Assembly (NCBI GenBank): GCA_031546985.1
Contig: JAVBJN010000104.1
Coordinates: forward strand, 1 to 29,539
DNA: 29,539 bases
Direction of reading: 5' to 3'
Source of the DNA: JAVBJN01 sp031546985
GTDB taxonomy: Bacteria; Bacteroidota; Bacteroidia; Chitinophagales; Chitinophagaceae
The notes below the pieces were generated by a model that was not told where the DNA came from, did not search any database, and was given only the letters and a program-made list of their open reading frames with translations. Within the stretch, counting starts at the first letter, position 1, and the number at the start of each line of letters is the position of its first letter. This document shows, piece by piece, positions 8,723-15,523 of this stretch. The translations under genes and the position numbers were made by a program.

Positions 8723-9331
8723 CTATTTGCCCCCGAATTTAAATATCAGTCCTCCGGTAAATCCAAACAGGTACAGTGATGAATACGTAGATACGGTTAC
8801 CCCTGTACCACCTGTGCCCAGGTAAAAACCGCCACCTGCACCTTGTACAGGAGAGAGCATTTGTCCCTGCAGGCGGATGCCTACCACTGGGCTAGGTGTA
8901 AACTCTACCCCCAGGCGTATACCGTAGGTAAATTTGGTTACCGTGCGGCCATAATCGTTAGAGGTAAAAATGGTAGCCCCGGCCTGTAAACCGCCCACGC
9001 CAGCTACTACCGGCGAAAAATGGTAATAACGAAGGCCGCCGAGCAAAATGTGGTTGAGTGCTACTTTGCCGGTGTAGGTAAGCAGGGTGCCATACACAAT
9101 GCCCTTGGTGTCTTCGCGGAGATAGGTAAGGTCTACCACGTAATTGGGATTGATCTCATATTGCAGACTACCACCGTAATGGCCGCCATCTTCGAGCATG
9201 CCGTAACCATAGTTAAAATCTACCCGGTCCTGAAACGTGTATCCACCCTGGAGGGAGATCCCTAGTCTTTGGGCCGAAGCGCCGGAAGTGAGGGCGCAAA
9301 ATGTTATAACTCCTAAAGCAATCTTTTTCAT
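8723..9331 (-). CDS. Small outer-membrane beta-barrel protein
   Basis: The protein has 202 residues. The signal peptide is MKKIALGVITFCALTSGASAQ, followed by an eight-strand-type barrel: LGISLQGGYTF at the start, YEINPNYVVDLTYLRED, HILLGGLRYYHFSPVVAGVGGLQAG, FTYGIRLGVEFTPSPVVGIRLQGQM and the end LFGFTGGLIFKFGGK. It resembles the general OmpA-barrel/PorT class of Bacteroidota, with no more specific call possible. It is the first gene of the leftward run: the FGE gene starts 41 bp downstream. Upstream lies 155 bp of AT-rich spacer. A TATATTTA on the minus strand (9362-9355) is one base off the TAnnTTTG -7 element and could be its promoter, weakly supported. Confidence 0.78.
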   Translation of the reverse strand: MKKIALGVITFCALTSGASAQRLGISLQGGYTFQDRVDFNYGYGMLEDGGHYGGSLQYEINPNYVVDLTYLREDTKGIVYGTLLTYTGKVALNHILLGGLRYYHFSPVVAGVGGLQAGATIFTSNDYGRTVTKFTYGIRLGVEFTPSPVVGIRLQGQMLSPVQGAGGGFYLGTGGTGVTVSTYSSLYLFGFTGGLIFKFGGK

Positions 9332-9391
9332 ATGTTAATGCTTTGTAGTTAGTATAAATATAATGAAATAATATCCATTTTGTTGCTAATG

Positions 9392-9457
9392 TTTAAAAAA
9401 ATCGGCCTGCTTTTTTTAAAGAGAAAGGGGAATTCCGGTTGGGGAAAACCCCTTTCT
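9392..9457 (-). terminator. Two stacked inverted repeats after the 204-residue barrel gene, probable terminator region
   Basis: Just past the stop of the leftward barrel gene (9487) there is AGAAAGGGG (9422-9430) pairing with CCCCTTTCT (9449-9457), with an 18-base loop. Next to it is TTTAAAAAAA pairing with TTTTTTTAAA (9392-9420). The first stem lacks an immediate T-run, so the assignment is tentative. The position, between two leftward genes with 155 bp between them, fits an end of transcript. Confidence 0.35.
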
Positions 9458-9486
9458 GCCGCAGGTTATTTTTTAGCCGGAGCGAT

Positions 9487-10101
9487 TTAGAATTTAAAGC
9501 CGAATCCTACCTGGATATCGAGCTGGCTCAGGCTGTTGATGTCGAAATACTCGCTTTTATTGGTAGCGAACTGGTAGTCTACGCCAATATTGCCAATAAA
9601 CTGGTTAGATATATTGATGAGTACACCCACTTCCGGCCGGATGGCAAAGCCCATACCGTTTTCGTTCAGTTCGTAGATGTTGAAGTAAGCGGTCTGCTCG
9701 CTGTACATGCAACCAATACCTACACCTGCATAGGGTTTTACGTACTGGCCTGCATCGAAGTAATAATGCCCTGTGAGCATAAACGGTACGTTGTAAATGA
9801 TGCGGTACATATCGGTGGTTACCGTAGTGTTGCCATCAGAGGTAGAGTAGGATTGTGTATCGAAGTATTGCTCAAAGGAGTTCCACCCGGTGCTGAACCC
9901 TACCGAAATGTTGGGCGTAACAAAGCGGCGGTAGTCTGCCCTAAAGCCAGCAAAACTGGTTTTGGTAAGGTAGTCGTTATTGAGCGGCACGCCAATGTTC
10001 CAGGAGAAGAGCAACACATTCTTAAATTGTTGGGCCTTGGTAGTTTTGGCAGCAAACAATGCTGGCAACAAGGCGAGACAAGCTATTTTTATCGTTTTCA
10101 T
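9487..10101 (-). CDS. Outer-membrane beta-barrel protein
   Basis: The protein has 204 residues. The signal peptide is about 1-23 (MKTIKIACLALLPALFAAKTTKAQQ). The mature part reads as a small barrel: NVLLFSWNIGVPL, FVTPNISVGFSTGWNSF, YNVPFMLTGHYYF, VKPYAGVGIGCMY, IRPEVGVLINIS, IGNIGVDYQFATN and a last strand LDIQVGFGFKF. Similar proteins are annotated simply as outer membrane beta-barrel protein; no substrate or partner can be inferred from the sequence. It starts 10 bp after the stop of the DUF4136 lipoprotein gene, so the two are almost certainly one transcript and may act together at the outer membrane. Confidence 0.78.
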   Translation of the reverse strand: MKTIKIACLALLPALFAAKTTKAQQFKNVLLFSWNIGVPLNNDYLTKTSFAGFRADYRRFVTPNISVGFSTGWNSFEQYFDTQSYSTSDGNTTVTTDMYRIIYNVPFMLTGHYYFDAGQYVKPYAGVGIGCMYSEQTAYFNIYELNENGMGFAIRPEVGVLINISNQFIGNIGVDYQFATNKSEYFDINSLSQLDIQVGFGFKF

Positions 10102-10111
10102 CTGCGTAGCA

Positions 10112-10747
10112 TTAATTGGTTTTTAAATAGGATGCTTGATTAAAACCCTGGTTAATGGCATCTACGCCAGCCTGGGTATTAGAGCTTACACTGGAGCCTA
10201 CTGCGCCTAAACCGGCCATGTTCCATACCACGGTAAGCTTTTGCTCGGCCACCGCATTTTTAAGGTCAATCATGTTCAGGATGATAGATCCGGTAGTGTA
10301 AGTGTATATCGCAGAGAACGGATAATAGTAGGGATAGTACGATGGATAGTACCAGTACCATGGATCCCAGTAGCCAGGATAGTAATCCCACCATCCGGCA
10401 TAGTATGTCTCAACATTGATGTCTTTGGTTACGGCCAGGGCAATACCCAGATCCGGGTTTTGGTTTTTGCCTACCAGGGTATAGCCGTACTTGGTCATAT
10501 TGTTTTTAACCGCATCGATCAGCTGATCGGCGGTGCTGCCCACGAGTATAGAGTCGGAACTGGTGTTGGAGAGATACGCGATAGTATCGGAAATGAAATA
10601 GGTTTTATAGGTTTTGTAGTTTACACCCGGTGCCTTATTGGTGGCCACTACCAGGTTGGATTTTAACTGCTCTGTATTGGGAATCTTGCGGCAATTGGTT
10701 AGCAGCAATGGGACAATTAGCCCCACGAGATAAAGTTGTTTTTTCAT
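10112..10747 (-). CDS. DUF4136 lipoprotein with a Tyr/Trp/Pro-rich insert
   Basis: The protein has 211 residues. The lipobox is LLTNC (Cys19). The DUF4136 domain is recognisable from YKTYKTYFI at its start, the helix DQLIDAVKNNMTKYGYTLV, the NPDLGIALAV strand and the later SIILNMIDLKNAVAEQKLTVVWNMAGLG block. Many DUF4136 members are outer-membrane lipoproteins of unknown role. Between the two halves sits an aromatic insert (about residues 107-140) made mostly of Tyr, Trp and Pro, which seems longer and richer than the family core needs. It overlaps nothing and is followed 10 bp later by the 204-residue barrel gene. Confidence 0.82.
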   Translation of the reverse strand: MKKQLYLVGLIVPLLLTNCRKIPNTEQLKSNLVVATNKAPGVNYKTYKTYFISDTIAYLSNTSSDSILVGSTADQLIDAVKNNMTKYGYTLVGKNQNPDLGIALAVTKDINVETYYAGWWDYYPGYWDPWYWYYPSYYPYYYPFSAIYTYTTGSIILNMIDLKNAVAEQKLTVVWNMAGLGAVGSSVSSNTQAGVDAINQGFNQASYLKTN

Positions 10748-11156
10748 AATTGCATGGGTTTGAGTTTATGAGTAATTGGTTTTCATTCATATAAATCTGT
10801 TAACGCACAGGATACAGGAATACAACAGCATGCTGCTATACGAGATACCAGAAAAACGTCGGGATTATAAAAACTGAACAAACAATTGGAGGTAAGAAAA
10901 GGGCCTCACATCATAACCTATGCCCACGAAAGAAATGTCATTGTCAAATTGAGATACTAAAAACGATACCTTCAATTGCTAATGCCTGAATAACAGTTGG
11001 ATAACGGTGTCATTCCTTATACAAGTATAATTGTTTTTTTCTATTTAGTTGCATTATTTATCAATTATATTTTAAATTTTTTAAGTGGTTTGGTATTCAG
11101 AATCCTTTGGATTGTAAACCAAAACACTTTACGTTTATTTCATTTATCATTTGGGG
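10748..11156. other. AT-rich 409-bp gene gap
   Basis: Two leftward genes flank this gap. It contains no convincing intact gene. Its centre holds a 37-codon leftward frame whose translation looks like the last strands of a barrel (listed separately). The part from about 11020 to 11110 is very AT-rich, with runs of T and A and no clear terminator hairpin. No TAnnTTTG element is seen directly upstream of the DUF4136 gene. Confidence 0.5.
10865..10978 (-). pseudogene. Possible remnant of an outer-membrane barrel C-terminus
   Basis: A leftward frame of 37 codons ends at 10865 and is bounded upstream by a TAG at 10981-10979. Its translation has alternating hydrophobic residues and aromatic ends: VSFLVSQFDNDISFVGIGYD, then PFSYLQLFVQFL. 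That looks like two or three barrel strands with a C-terminal insertion signal. Reading through the TAG, the preceding codons (NDTVIQLLFRH) keep a similar character, which suggests a decayed gene rather than a new small gene. There is no ATG start. The match is by pattern only and no family is recognised. Confidence 0.3.
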
Positions 11157-12077
11157 CTAATCTGTAGGCTCTGTTTTGGCTACTTCGTATTGGTTTTTTC
11201 CATCTTTTTGTACCGGTGCATAATAGGTACCATTGTACACCATGTATTTCTGACCATCTACGGTTTCTTCCTTGGCGCCTTCGGGCAGGTTTTCTACCAC
11301 GGCTCCGGCTGGTGGCTCTACTACCTTATACTGCTTGCCATCTTTGGAGTAATAATCGCCTCCGTAATAGTAATAGTTGTTGTTGGTAACCTGCACATTC
11401 TGCGCGCTGCTGGGAATGGAGGTAACGGTAGCGCCCACCGGTGCCGGAACTACAGAATACCCGCCGCTGGTTTGCTGGTAATACACGCCCTGGTCGTAAT
11501 GGTATTGCTGGTTGGCTACCGTAACTACAATGGCGGTAACTGCAAGGGTGGCTACTATAAACCCAAACGGATGCCAGGTGGGGCCCCAGTAATAAGGGTG
11601 GTAGGGGTGGTAGTAGTAGGGGTGAATGGGGCGGTAGCCGGGCACCACACGCACCGGCCGGTACACATTTACATTGCGGTTTACATTCACGTTCCGGTTT
11701 ACGTTTACATTGTTGTTTACGTTTACGTTGCGGTTTACGTTGGTGTTGTGGTTGATGTTGTTATTGTTGTTTACGCGGTTGTTTACATTGGCATTGTTGG
11801 GCCGGTTAATGTTGTTGGTACCGTTGTTGGCAGGGCGCGTGCTGGGCCTTTGTGTACCCGCATTATTGCCGCCCAACCGGTTGCCGTTGTTGGAGGGTTG
11901 GGGTCTGTTCATGGGTTGCGAAGCGGGCCTGCTGGCGGGCCTGGCAGCACCGCCGCCCCGGGTAGCGCCACCCAGGTTTCTTCTTTGGGCTTGTGTGTCA
12001 ACGGGCGCAAAACTGGCAATAAAAAGGGTACCCGACATAAACAGTAACCGGTATTGAAAGCATGTTGGCAGTTTCAT
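11157..12077 (-). CDS. Asn-rich DUF6515-like exported protein
   Basis: The protein has 306 residues. A signal peptide (about 1-30, ending DTQA before QRR) is followed by a low-complexity region (about 33-140): first Arg/Ala/Pro/Ser, then Asn with Val, Arg and Ile in short repeats of the type NVNRNVNV. After a basic HPYYYHPYHPYYW segment comes one hydrophobic helix (FGFIVATLAVTAIVVTVA). The C-terminal part has two copies of a GVYY/DYYS...PPAGA-V--LP motif, with YYYYGGDYYSKDGKQYKVVEPPAGA in the second, as in DUF6515 proteins. It is probably a surface or membrane-attached protein; function unknown. A TAAATTTG element 32 bp upstream of the start suggests its own promoter. Confidence 0.75.
   Translation of the reverse strand: MKLPTCFQYRLLFMSGTLFIASFAPVDTQAQRRNLGGATRGGGAARPASRPASQPMNRPQPSNNGNRLGGNNAGTQRPSTRPANNGTNNINRPNNANVNNRVNNNNNINHNTNVNRNVNVNNNVNVNRNVNVNRNVNVYRPVRVVPGYRPIHPYYYHPYHPYYWGPTWHPFGFIVATLAVTAIVVTVANQQYHYDQGVYYQQTSGGYSVVPAPVGATVTSIPSSAQNVQVTNNNYYYYGGDYYSKDGKQYKVVEPPAGAVVENLPEGAKEETVDGQKYMVYNGTYYAPVQKDGKNQYEVAKTEPTD
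11660..11830 (-). repeat. Short degenerate tandem repeats coding for Asn-Val/Asn-Ile
   Basis: Inside the DUF6515-like gene the plus strand reads as repeated units of about 12-18 bases built on GTTTAC(A/G)TT and (G/C)GGTTTAC. On the coding strand these give NVN, NRN and NNN triplets. The repeat is imperfect, with several unit lengths mixed, so copy number may vary between strains without frameshifting when whole codons are gained or lost. Confidence 0.6.
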
Positions 12078-12108
12078 AATGGCAGGATTTAATGTGGTTG
12101 TATGAAAA

Positions 12109-12116
12109 CAAATTTA
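12109..12116 (-). promoter_or_regulatory. TAnnTTTG -7 element before the DUF6515-like gene
   Basis: The minus strand reads TAAATTTG, an exact match to the Bacteroidota -7 consensus, about 32 bases upstream of the ATG at 12077. No good TTG/TTTG -33 element is present at the usual distance, so support rests on the -7 element and position only. Confidence 0.4.
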
Positions 12117-12162
12117 ATACTTAATGGTCGTTTTTAAGGAGCGGGTATTGGCCTTATGCGGT

Positions 12163-12762
12163 TCATTTCCGGTGGCCGCCCAGCAGCTTGCTGATGCCTA
12201 CGCCGTAAGTAAATGAGTCGTAGGCGTTCCAGCGGAAATCGTAAGACACGCCAAAATTCAGCTCCCAGCTTCGGGGCAGCTCGAATCCCCATTCGTAACC
12301 CGCCCGCATCAGAAACAGGTTTTCTTCTTTGGCAAATTCGCCACCCGCACCCAGCATAAAGCTGCTGTGCTTGTGTGGTTTAAAGGTCACCATAGGTACC
12401 GCAGAAAAAGGGGTGGTGCGTTCCATCACCGTTGTAGTGGCATTATCATCGGTATTGAGGTGGTCTTTTACCTCAAAGCTCTCGATAATGATATCGGTAT
12501 GCAGGCCAATGGCCCACCGCTTGCCAATCCAGTAATCATAATCGAAGCACCAGGAGGGGAGCGCGAGCCAGGTGCTTTCGCCATCCTGCACGCCTTGCGA
12601 TACATGCGTATGCGCCAACTGGAGCGATAGCACATGTTTGCCTTTCATGCTTTCCTGCTCGGGCTGGCCTTCATGGGCAGGCATATCGGATTGCGCTATG
12701 GCCGGTAGTGACCATAAGCCGGTAAGCAGTGCGTAAAAACAGAATCTGGTGGTGGTCTTCAT
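12163..12762 (-). CDS. Small exported protein, probable outer-membrane barrel
   Basis: The protein has 199 residues. The signal peptide is MKTTTRFCFYALLTGLWSLPAIAQ. After a short His/Glu-rich spacer (SDMPAHEGQPEQESMKG) the chain alternates in barrel style: HVLSLQLAHTHVSQG, WIGKRWAIGLHTDIIIESFEV, TPFSAVPMVTFKPHKHSSFMLGAGGEFA, LMRAGYEWGFELPRSWELNFGVSYDF and FTYGVGISKLLGG. No named family recognised. Its start is 37 bp after the stop of the PsiE-like gene on the same strand, so the two are probably transcribed together. Confidence 0.7.
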   Translation of the reverse strand: MKTTTRFCFYALLTGLWSLPAIAQSDMPAHEGQPEQESMKGKHVLSLQLAHTHVSQGVQDGESTWLALPSWCFDYDYWIGKRWAIGLHTDIIIESFEVKDHLNTDDNATTTVMERTTPFSAVPMVTFKPHKHSSFMLGAGGEFAKEENLFLMRAGYEWGFELPRSWELNFGVSYDFRWNAYDSFTYGVGISKLLGGHRK

Positions 12763-12799
12763 ATGGCTTGATTGGGAATGATGAAGGAGATAAAAGGCG

Positions 12800-13261
12800 T
12801 TAGATCTGATCGTTCATAGGCTCACTGTTCCTGTCTTTTCGTGGCAGACTTGTTTCGTATTTTGAGATAAGGTAGTAGCCGGCGGTAATGGCCAGCAGCA
12901 ATATGGCTACCCCTATATCCGTAGTATATTCAGAATGCATGAAATCGAGGTGAATAACCTTTCTCGCTATGGCGATAATGCAGATGAGCAGGATGGTTTT
13001 GGCTTTTACAATGTGCTCGTGCTCAAAGTTTTTAAGGGTTTCGAGCAGTTCCAGGGCAATAAGGATATTGAAAAAAATTATTCCTGTATTTCTGAAAGTA
13101 GGCGTACCCTCTTCGGTAAGCAAGCCATGCTCTAGTGACCAATTGATATGAAACCAGAGCATGGCGCCCATTGTAATCACCTCGAACATTAAATAAATAA
13201 TGCCTCCTAACAGCAAGGCGTAGATGGTGTATCGCTCCGTAGCATGAAATAGTTTTTTCAT
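12800..13261 (-). CDS. PsiE-like (phosphate-starvation-inducible) membrane protein
   Basis: The protein has 153 residues and four predicted membrane helices (about 12-36, 57-75, 87-101 and 114-132). The pattern fits the PsiE family: a short cytoplasmic start with ERYTIYALLLGGIIYLMFEV, a loop ending in FRNTGIIFFNILIALELLETLKNF, then AKTILLICIIAIARKVIHLDF and a last helix followed by a charged tail. PsiE was named for induction by phosphate starvation in E. coli; its biochemical role is unknown. The gene leads a two-gene unit with the small exported protein downstream. I see no Pho-box-type direct repeats in the upstream 150 bases. Confidence 0.75.
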   Translation of the reverse strand: MKKLFHATERYTIYALLLGGIIYLMFEVITMGAMLWFHINWSLEHGLLTEEGTPTFRNTGIIFFNILIALELLETLKNFEHEHIVKAKTILLICIIAIARKVIHLDFMHSEYTTDIGVAILLLAITAGYYLISKYETSLPRKDRNSEPMNDQI

Positions 13262-13346
13262 AAAATCCGGATTGGTGCTACTTTAAAAATACGTATTATT
13301 GTTTTCAAGGTATGTTTCTTTTTAAAATTCTTTTGGTAAGTAGTGC

Positions 13347-13382
13347 AAAAAAAAAGCTGCTGCCCTAAAAAGGCAGCAGCTT
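13347..13382 (-). terminator. Rho-independent terminator of dapD
   Basis: On the minus strand AAGCTGCTGCC and GGCAGCAGCTT form a perfect 11-bp stem with a 7-base loop, followed by a run of T (the A-run at 13347-13355 on the plus strand). It lies 30 bases past the dapD stop. Confidence 0.92.
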
Positions 13383-13411
13383 GGTATGTTTAAACAGGTG
13401 TAAAGATTGGT

Positions 13412-14224
13412 CTACACCGCTACATTAAAATCTCTTAATGCATCGTTCAGGCTGGTTTTGAGATCGGTGCTCGGCTTGCGCTGGCCAATAATCAAAGCGC
13501 AGCTCACCTGGTAGTCGCCGGCAGGGAATTTTTTGGTGTAAGAACCCGGAATCACTACGCTGCGGGCAGGTACACGGCCTTTATACTCGATAGGCTCGGG
13601 TCCGCTCACATCAATGATCTTGGTACTTTGGGTAAGCACTACATTGGCACCCAATACCGCTTCTTTTTCTACCACCACGCCTTCTACCACAATACAGCGG
13701 CTGCCCACAAAGCAACCATCTTCTATAATTACCGGGCTGGCCTGCAAGGGTTCCAGCACACCGCCAATGCCTACACCACCACTCAGGTGCACGTGCTTGC
13801 CAATCTGCGCGCAGGAGCCTACTGTAGCCCAGGTATCTACCATGGTGCCTTCGCCCACGTAAGCGCCAATGTTTACGTAAGAAGGCATAAGCACTACATT
13901 AGGCGCCAGGTAAGCGCCATAACGGGCCACGGCATGTGGTACCGCACGCACGCCCAGTTCCTTATAATTCTTTTTCAGCAGCATTTTGTCGTAAAACTCA
14001 AATGGCGCCAGGTCCCAGGTTTGCATTTGCTGAATGCCAAAGTACATGAGAATGGCTTGTTTTACCCACTCATTTACTACCCAGCCATCGGCCTCAGGTG
14101 CCGCTACGCGCAGCCGGCCCTTGTCTACTTCCTCAATTACAGCCCTTACAGCGTCTTCGTATGTTTTATCTTTCAGCAGGTCTCTGTTACCCCATGCTTC
14201 CAGGATCAATTGCTTCAGTTCCAT
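13412..14224 (-). CDS. dapD: 2,3,4,5-tetrahydropyridine-2,6-dicarboxylate N-succinyltransferase
   Basis: The protein has 270 residues. It transfers succinyl from succinyl-CoA to tetrahydrodipicolinate in the succinylase branch of the meso-diaminopimelate/lysine pathway in the cytoplasm. Visible marks: an N-terminal helical domain (VEKG-like VDKGRLRVAAP), WVKQAILMYFGIQQM, then a left-handed beta-helix of hexapeptide repeats (LMPSYVNIGAYVGEGTMVDTWATVGSCAQIGKHVHLSGGVGIGGVLEP in the middle) and GRVPARSVVIPGS near the end. The length is normal. The start is the ATG at 14224 (MELKQLI); in-frame codons further upstream include a possible start at 14296 but give no homologous sequence and run through the promoter. 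It ends in a strong terminator and is probably monocistronic. Confidence 0.95.
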   Translation of the reverse strand: MELKQLILEAWGNRDLLKDKTYEDAVRAVIEEVDKGRLRVAAPEADGWVVNEWVKQAILMYFGIQQMQTWDLAPFEFYDKMLLKKNYKELGVRAVPHAVARYGAYLAPNVVLMPSYVNIGAYVGEGTMVDTWATVGSCAQIGKHVHLSGGVGIGGVLEPLQASPVIIEDGCFVGSRCIVVEGVVVEKEAVLGANVVLTQSTKIIDVSGPEPIEYKGRVPARSVVIPGSYTKKFPAGDYQVSCALIIGQRKPSTDLKTSLNDALRDFNVAV

Positions 14225-14242
14225 GATTTCCGATATTTTGTG

Positions 14243-14250
14243 CAAACATA
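14243..14250 (-). promoter_or_regulatory. TAnnTTTG -7 element of dapD
   Basis: The minus strand reads TATGTTTG about 19 bases upstream of the dapD ATG, an exact match to the Bacteroidota -7 consensus. A -33 TTG is not clear. The predicted leader is short (about 10-15 bases). Confidence 0.5.
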
Positions 14251-14354
14251 ACAATCCCCTGTAGCTTGTAAAAGCATTTTGTAATGTATTTGTCAATTGT
14301 TATGTTAGGAATTTTTAATGGTTATTTAAAGCAGAAAAATGCTTCGTTTTTAAT

Positions 14355-14362
14355 AATCTTTG
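14355..14362 (+). promoter_or_regulatory. Probable -7 element of the glycosyltransferase/tsaC-like operon
   Basis: AATCTTTG matches TAnnTTTG at all but the first base and is followed by CACC. It lies 19 bases before the ATG at 14381. Together with the dapD element on the other strand it makes this a divergent promoter region. No clear -33 element. Confidence 0.4.
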
Positions 14363-14380
14363 CACCTTTGTATAGATATT

Positions 14381-15520
14381 ATGAAGATTGGATTTGATGC
14401 AAAAAGGGCTTTTCACAACCACACGGGGTTAGGGCATTACAGTCGTAATCTGATTAATGCATTGTGCACTTATTTTCCGGATCACCAGTATTACCTGTTT
14501 AATCCGCGTAAGAGCAGCGATTACAAGCCTGCCTGCGGCAATACGGTAGAAGTAAACCCGGTTTCGTTTATGGCCGTTCAGTTTCCAAGCATGTGGCGCC
14601 GCACCTGGATGGTGAAGGACCTGCAGGCCAGGAAGATTGAACTGTACCATGGCCTTAGCCATGAGCTGCCCGTGGGCATCGAAAAAACAGGCATCAAAAC
14701 CGCGGTTACCATTCACGACCTTATTTTTGAACGTTACCCCGAGCAATACGGCAGTATTGATATTAAAATATACAAACGCAAGTTTCGCCACGCCTGCGAA
14801 ATTGCAGATTCTGTAATCGCCATCAGCGAGCAAACCAAGCGCGATCTGATGGAGATGTATAATGTACCCGAACAAAAAATTACAGTGCTGTACCAGGGCT
14901 GCAACCCGGTATATACCTTGCCCGTAACGGAGCAAGCCATGCAGCAGGTGCAAGCGCAGTTTAACCTGCCCGAGCGTTATCTCCTGTATGTAGGCAGTAT
15001 TATAGAGCGCAAAAATCTTCTTAATATTTGCAAAGCACTGGCGCAGGTAAACGACGATACGCTTAAGCTGGTGGTGATTGGCGATGGTGGCAGTTACAAA
15101 CAAAAGGTGCTCGAATACATTGCCGAAGCCAACCTTACCGATAAAGTAGTGTTTCTCAAAAGCGCCGATGGCAAACCCATCGATACAGACCAGTTCCCGG
15201 CATTATATAAAATGGCGCAGGCATTGGTATACCCCAGCACATTCGAAGGGTTTGGTATTCCGGTGCTCGAAGCCTTAACGGTAGGCACGCCGGTAGTAAC
15301 CGCAGAGGGGTCCTGCTTTCGCGAAACCGCAGGAAACGCTGCTTTGTTTGTAGACCCGCTGGATGTAACCGCAATGGCCCATGCCATGCAGGAAGTGGTG
15401 CAGAACCAACCCTTGCGCGAAGATCTGATCCAAAAGGGACTGGTACACGCCGGTCTGTTTACCCAGGATAAGGTAGCCGCCGCTATGATGGCACATTACG
15501 AGCACCTGTTAAAAGCATAA
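14381..15520 (+). CDS. Glycosyltransferase family 4 (GT-B fold)
   Basis: The protein has 379 residues. I chose the ATG at 14381 (MKIGFDAKRAF) because GT4 proteins begin this way; the TTG seven codons earlier lies in the promoter element. The N-terminal acceptor domain has FDAKRAFHNHTGLGHYSRNL and TAVTIHDLIFERYPEQ. The C-terminal nucleotide-sugar domain has LLYVGSIIERKNLLNICKAL, KLVVIGDGG, and the family signature STFEGFGIPVLEALTVGTPVV, in which the two Glu of the E-x7-E motif bind the sugar nucleotide. Such enzymes transfer mannose or a similar sugar to lipid carriers or glycans at the inner face of the inner membrane; donor and acceptor cannot be read here. The stop is followed 3 bases later by the tsaC-like gene. 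Confidence 0.9.
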   Translation: MKIGFDAKRAFHNHTGLGHYSRNLINALCTYFPDHQYYLFNPRKSSDYKPACGNTVEVNPVSFMAVQFPSMWRRTWMVKDLQARKIELYHGLSHELPVGIEKTGIKTAVTIHDLIFERYPEQYGSIDIKIYKRKFRHACEIADSVIAISEQTKRDLMEMYNVPEQKITVLYQGCNPVYTLPVTEQAMQQVQAQFNLPERYLLYVGSIIERKNLLNICKALAQVNDDTLKLVVIGDGGSYKQKVLEYIAEANLTDKVVFLKSADGKPIDTDQFPALYKMAQALVYPSTFEGFGIPVLEALTVGTPVVTAEGSCFRETAGNAALFVDPLDVTAMAHAMQEVVQNQPLREDLIQKGLVHAGLFTQDKVAAAMMAHYEHLLKA

Positions 15521-15523
15521 GTC

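Noticed and set aside
14225..14296. 24-residue N-terminal extension of DapD
   Set aside because: It would cover the TATGTTTG promoter element, and the extra residues do not fit DapD proteins, which start near MELKQLI.
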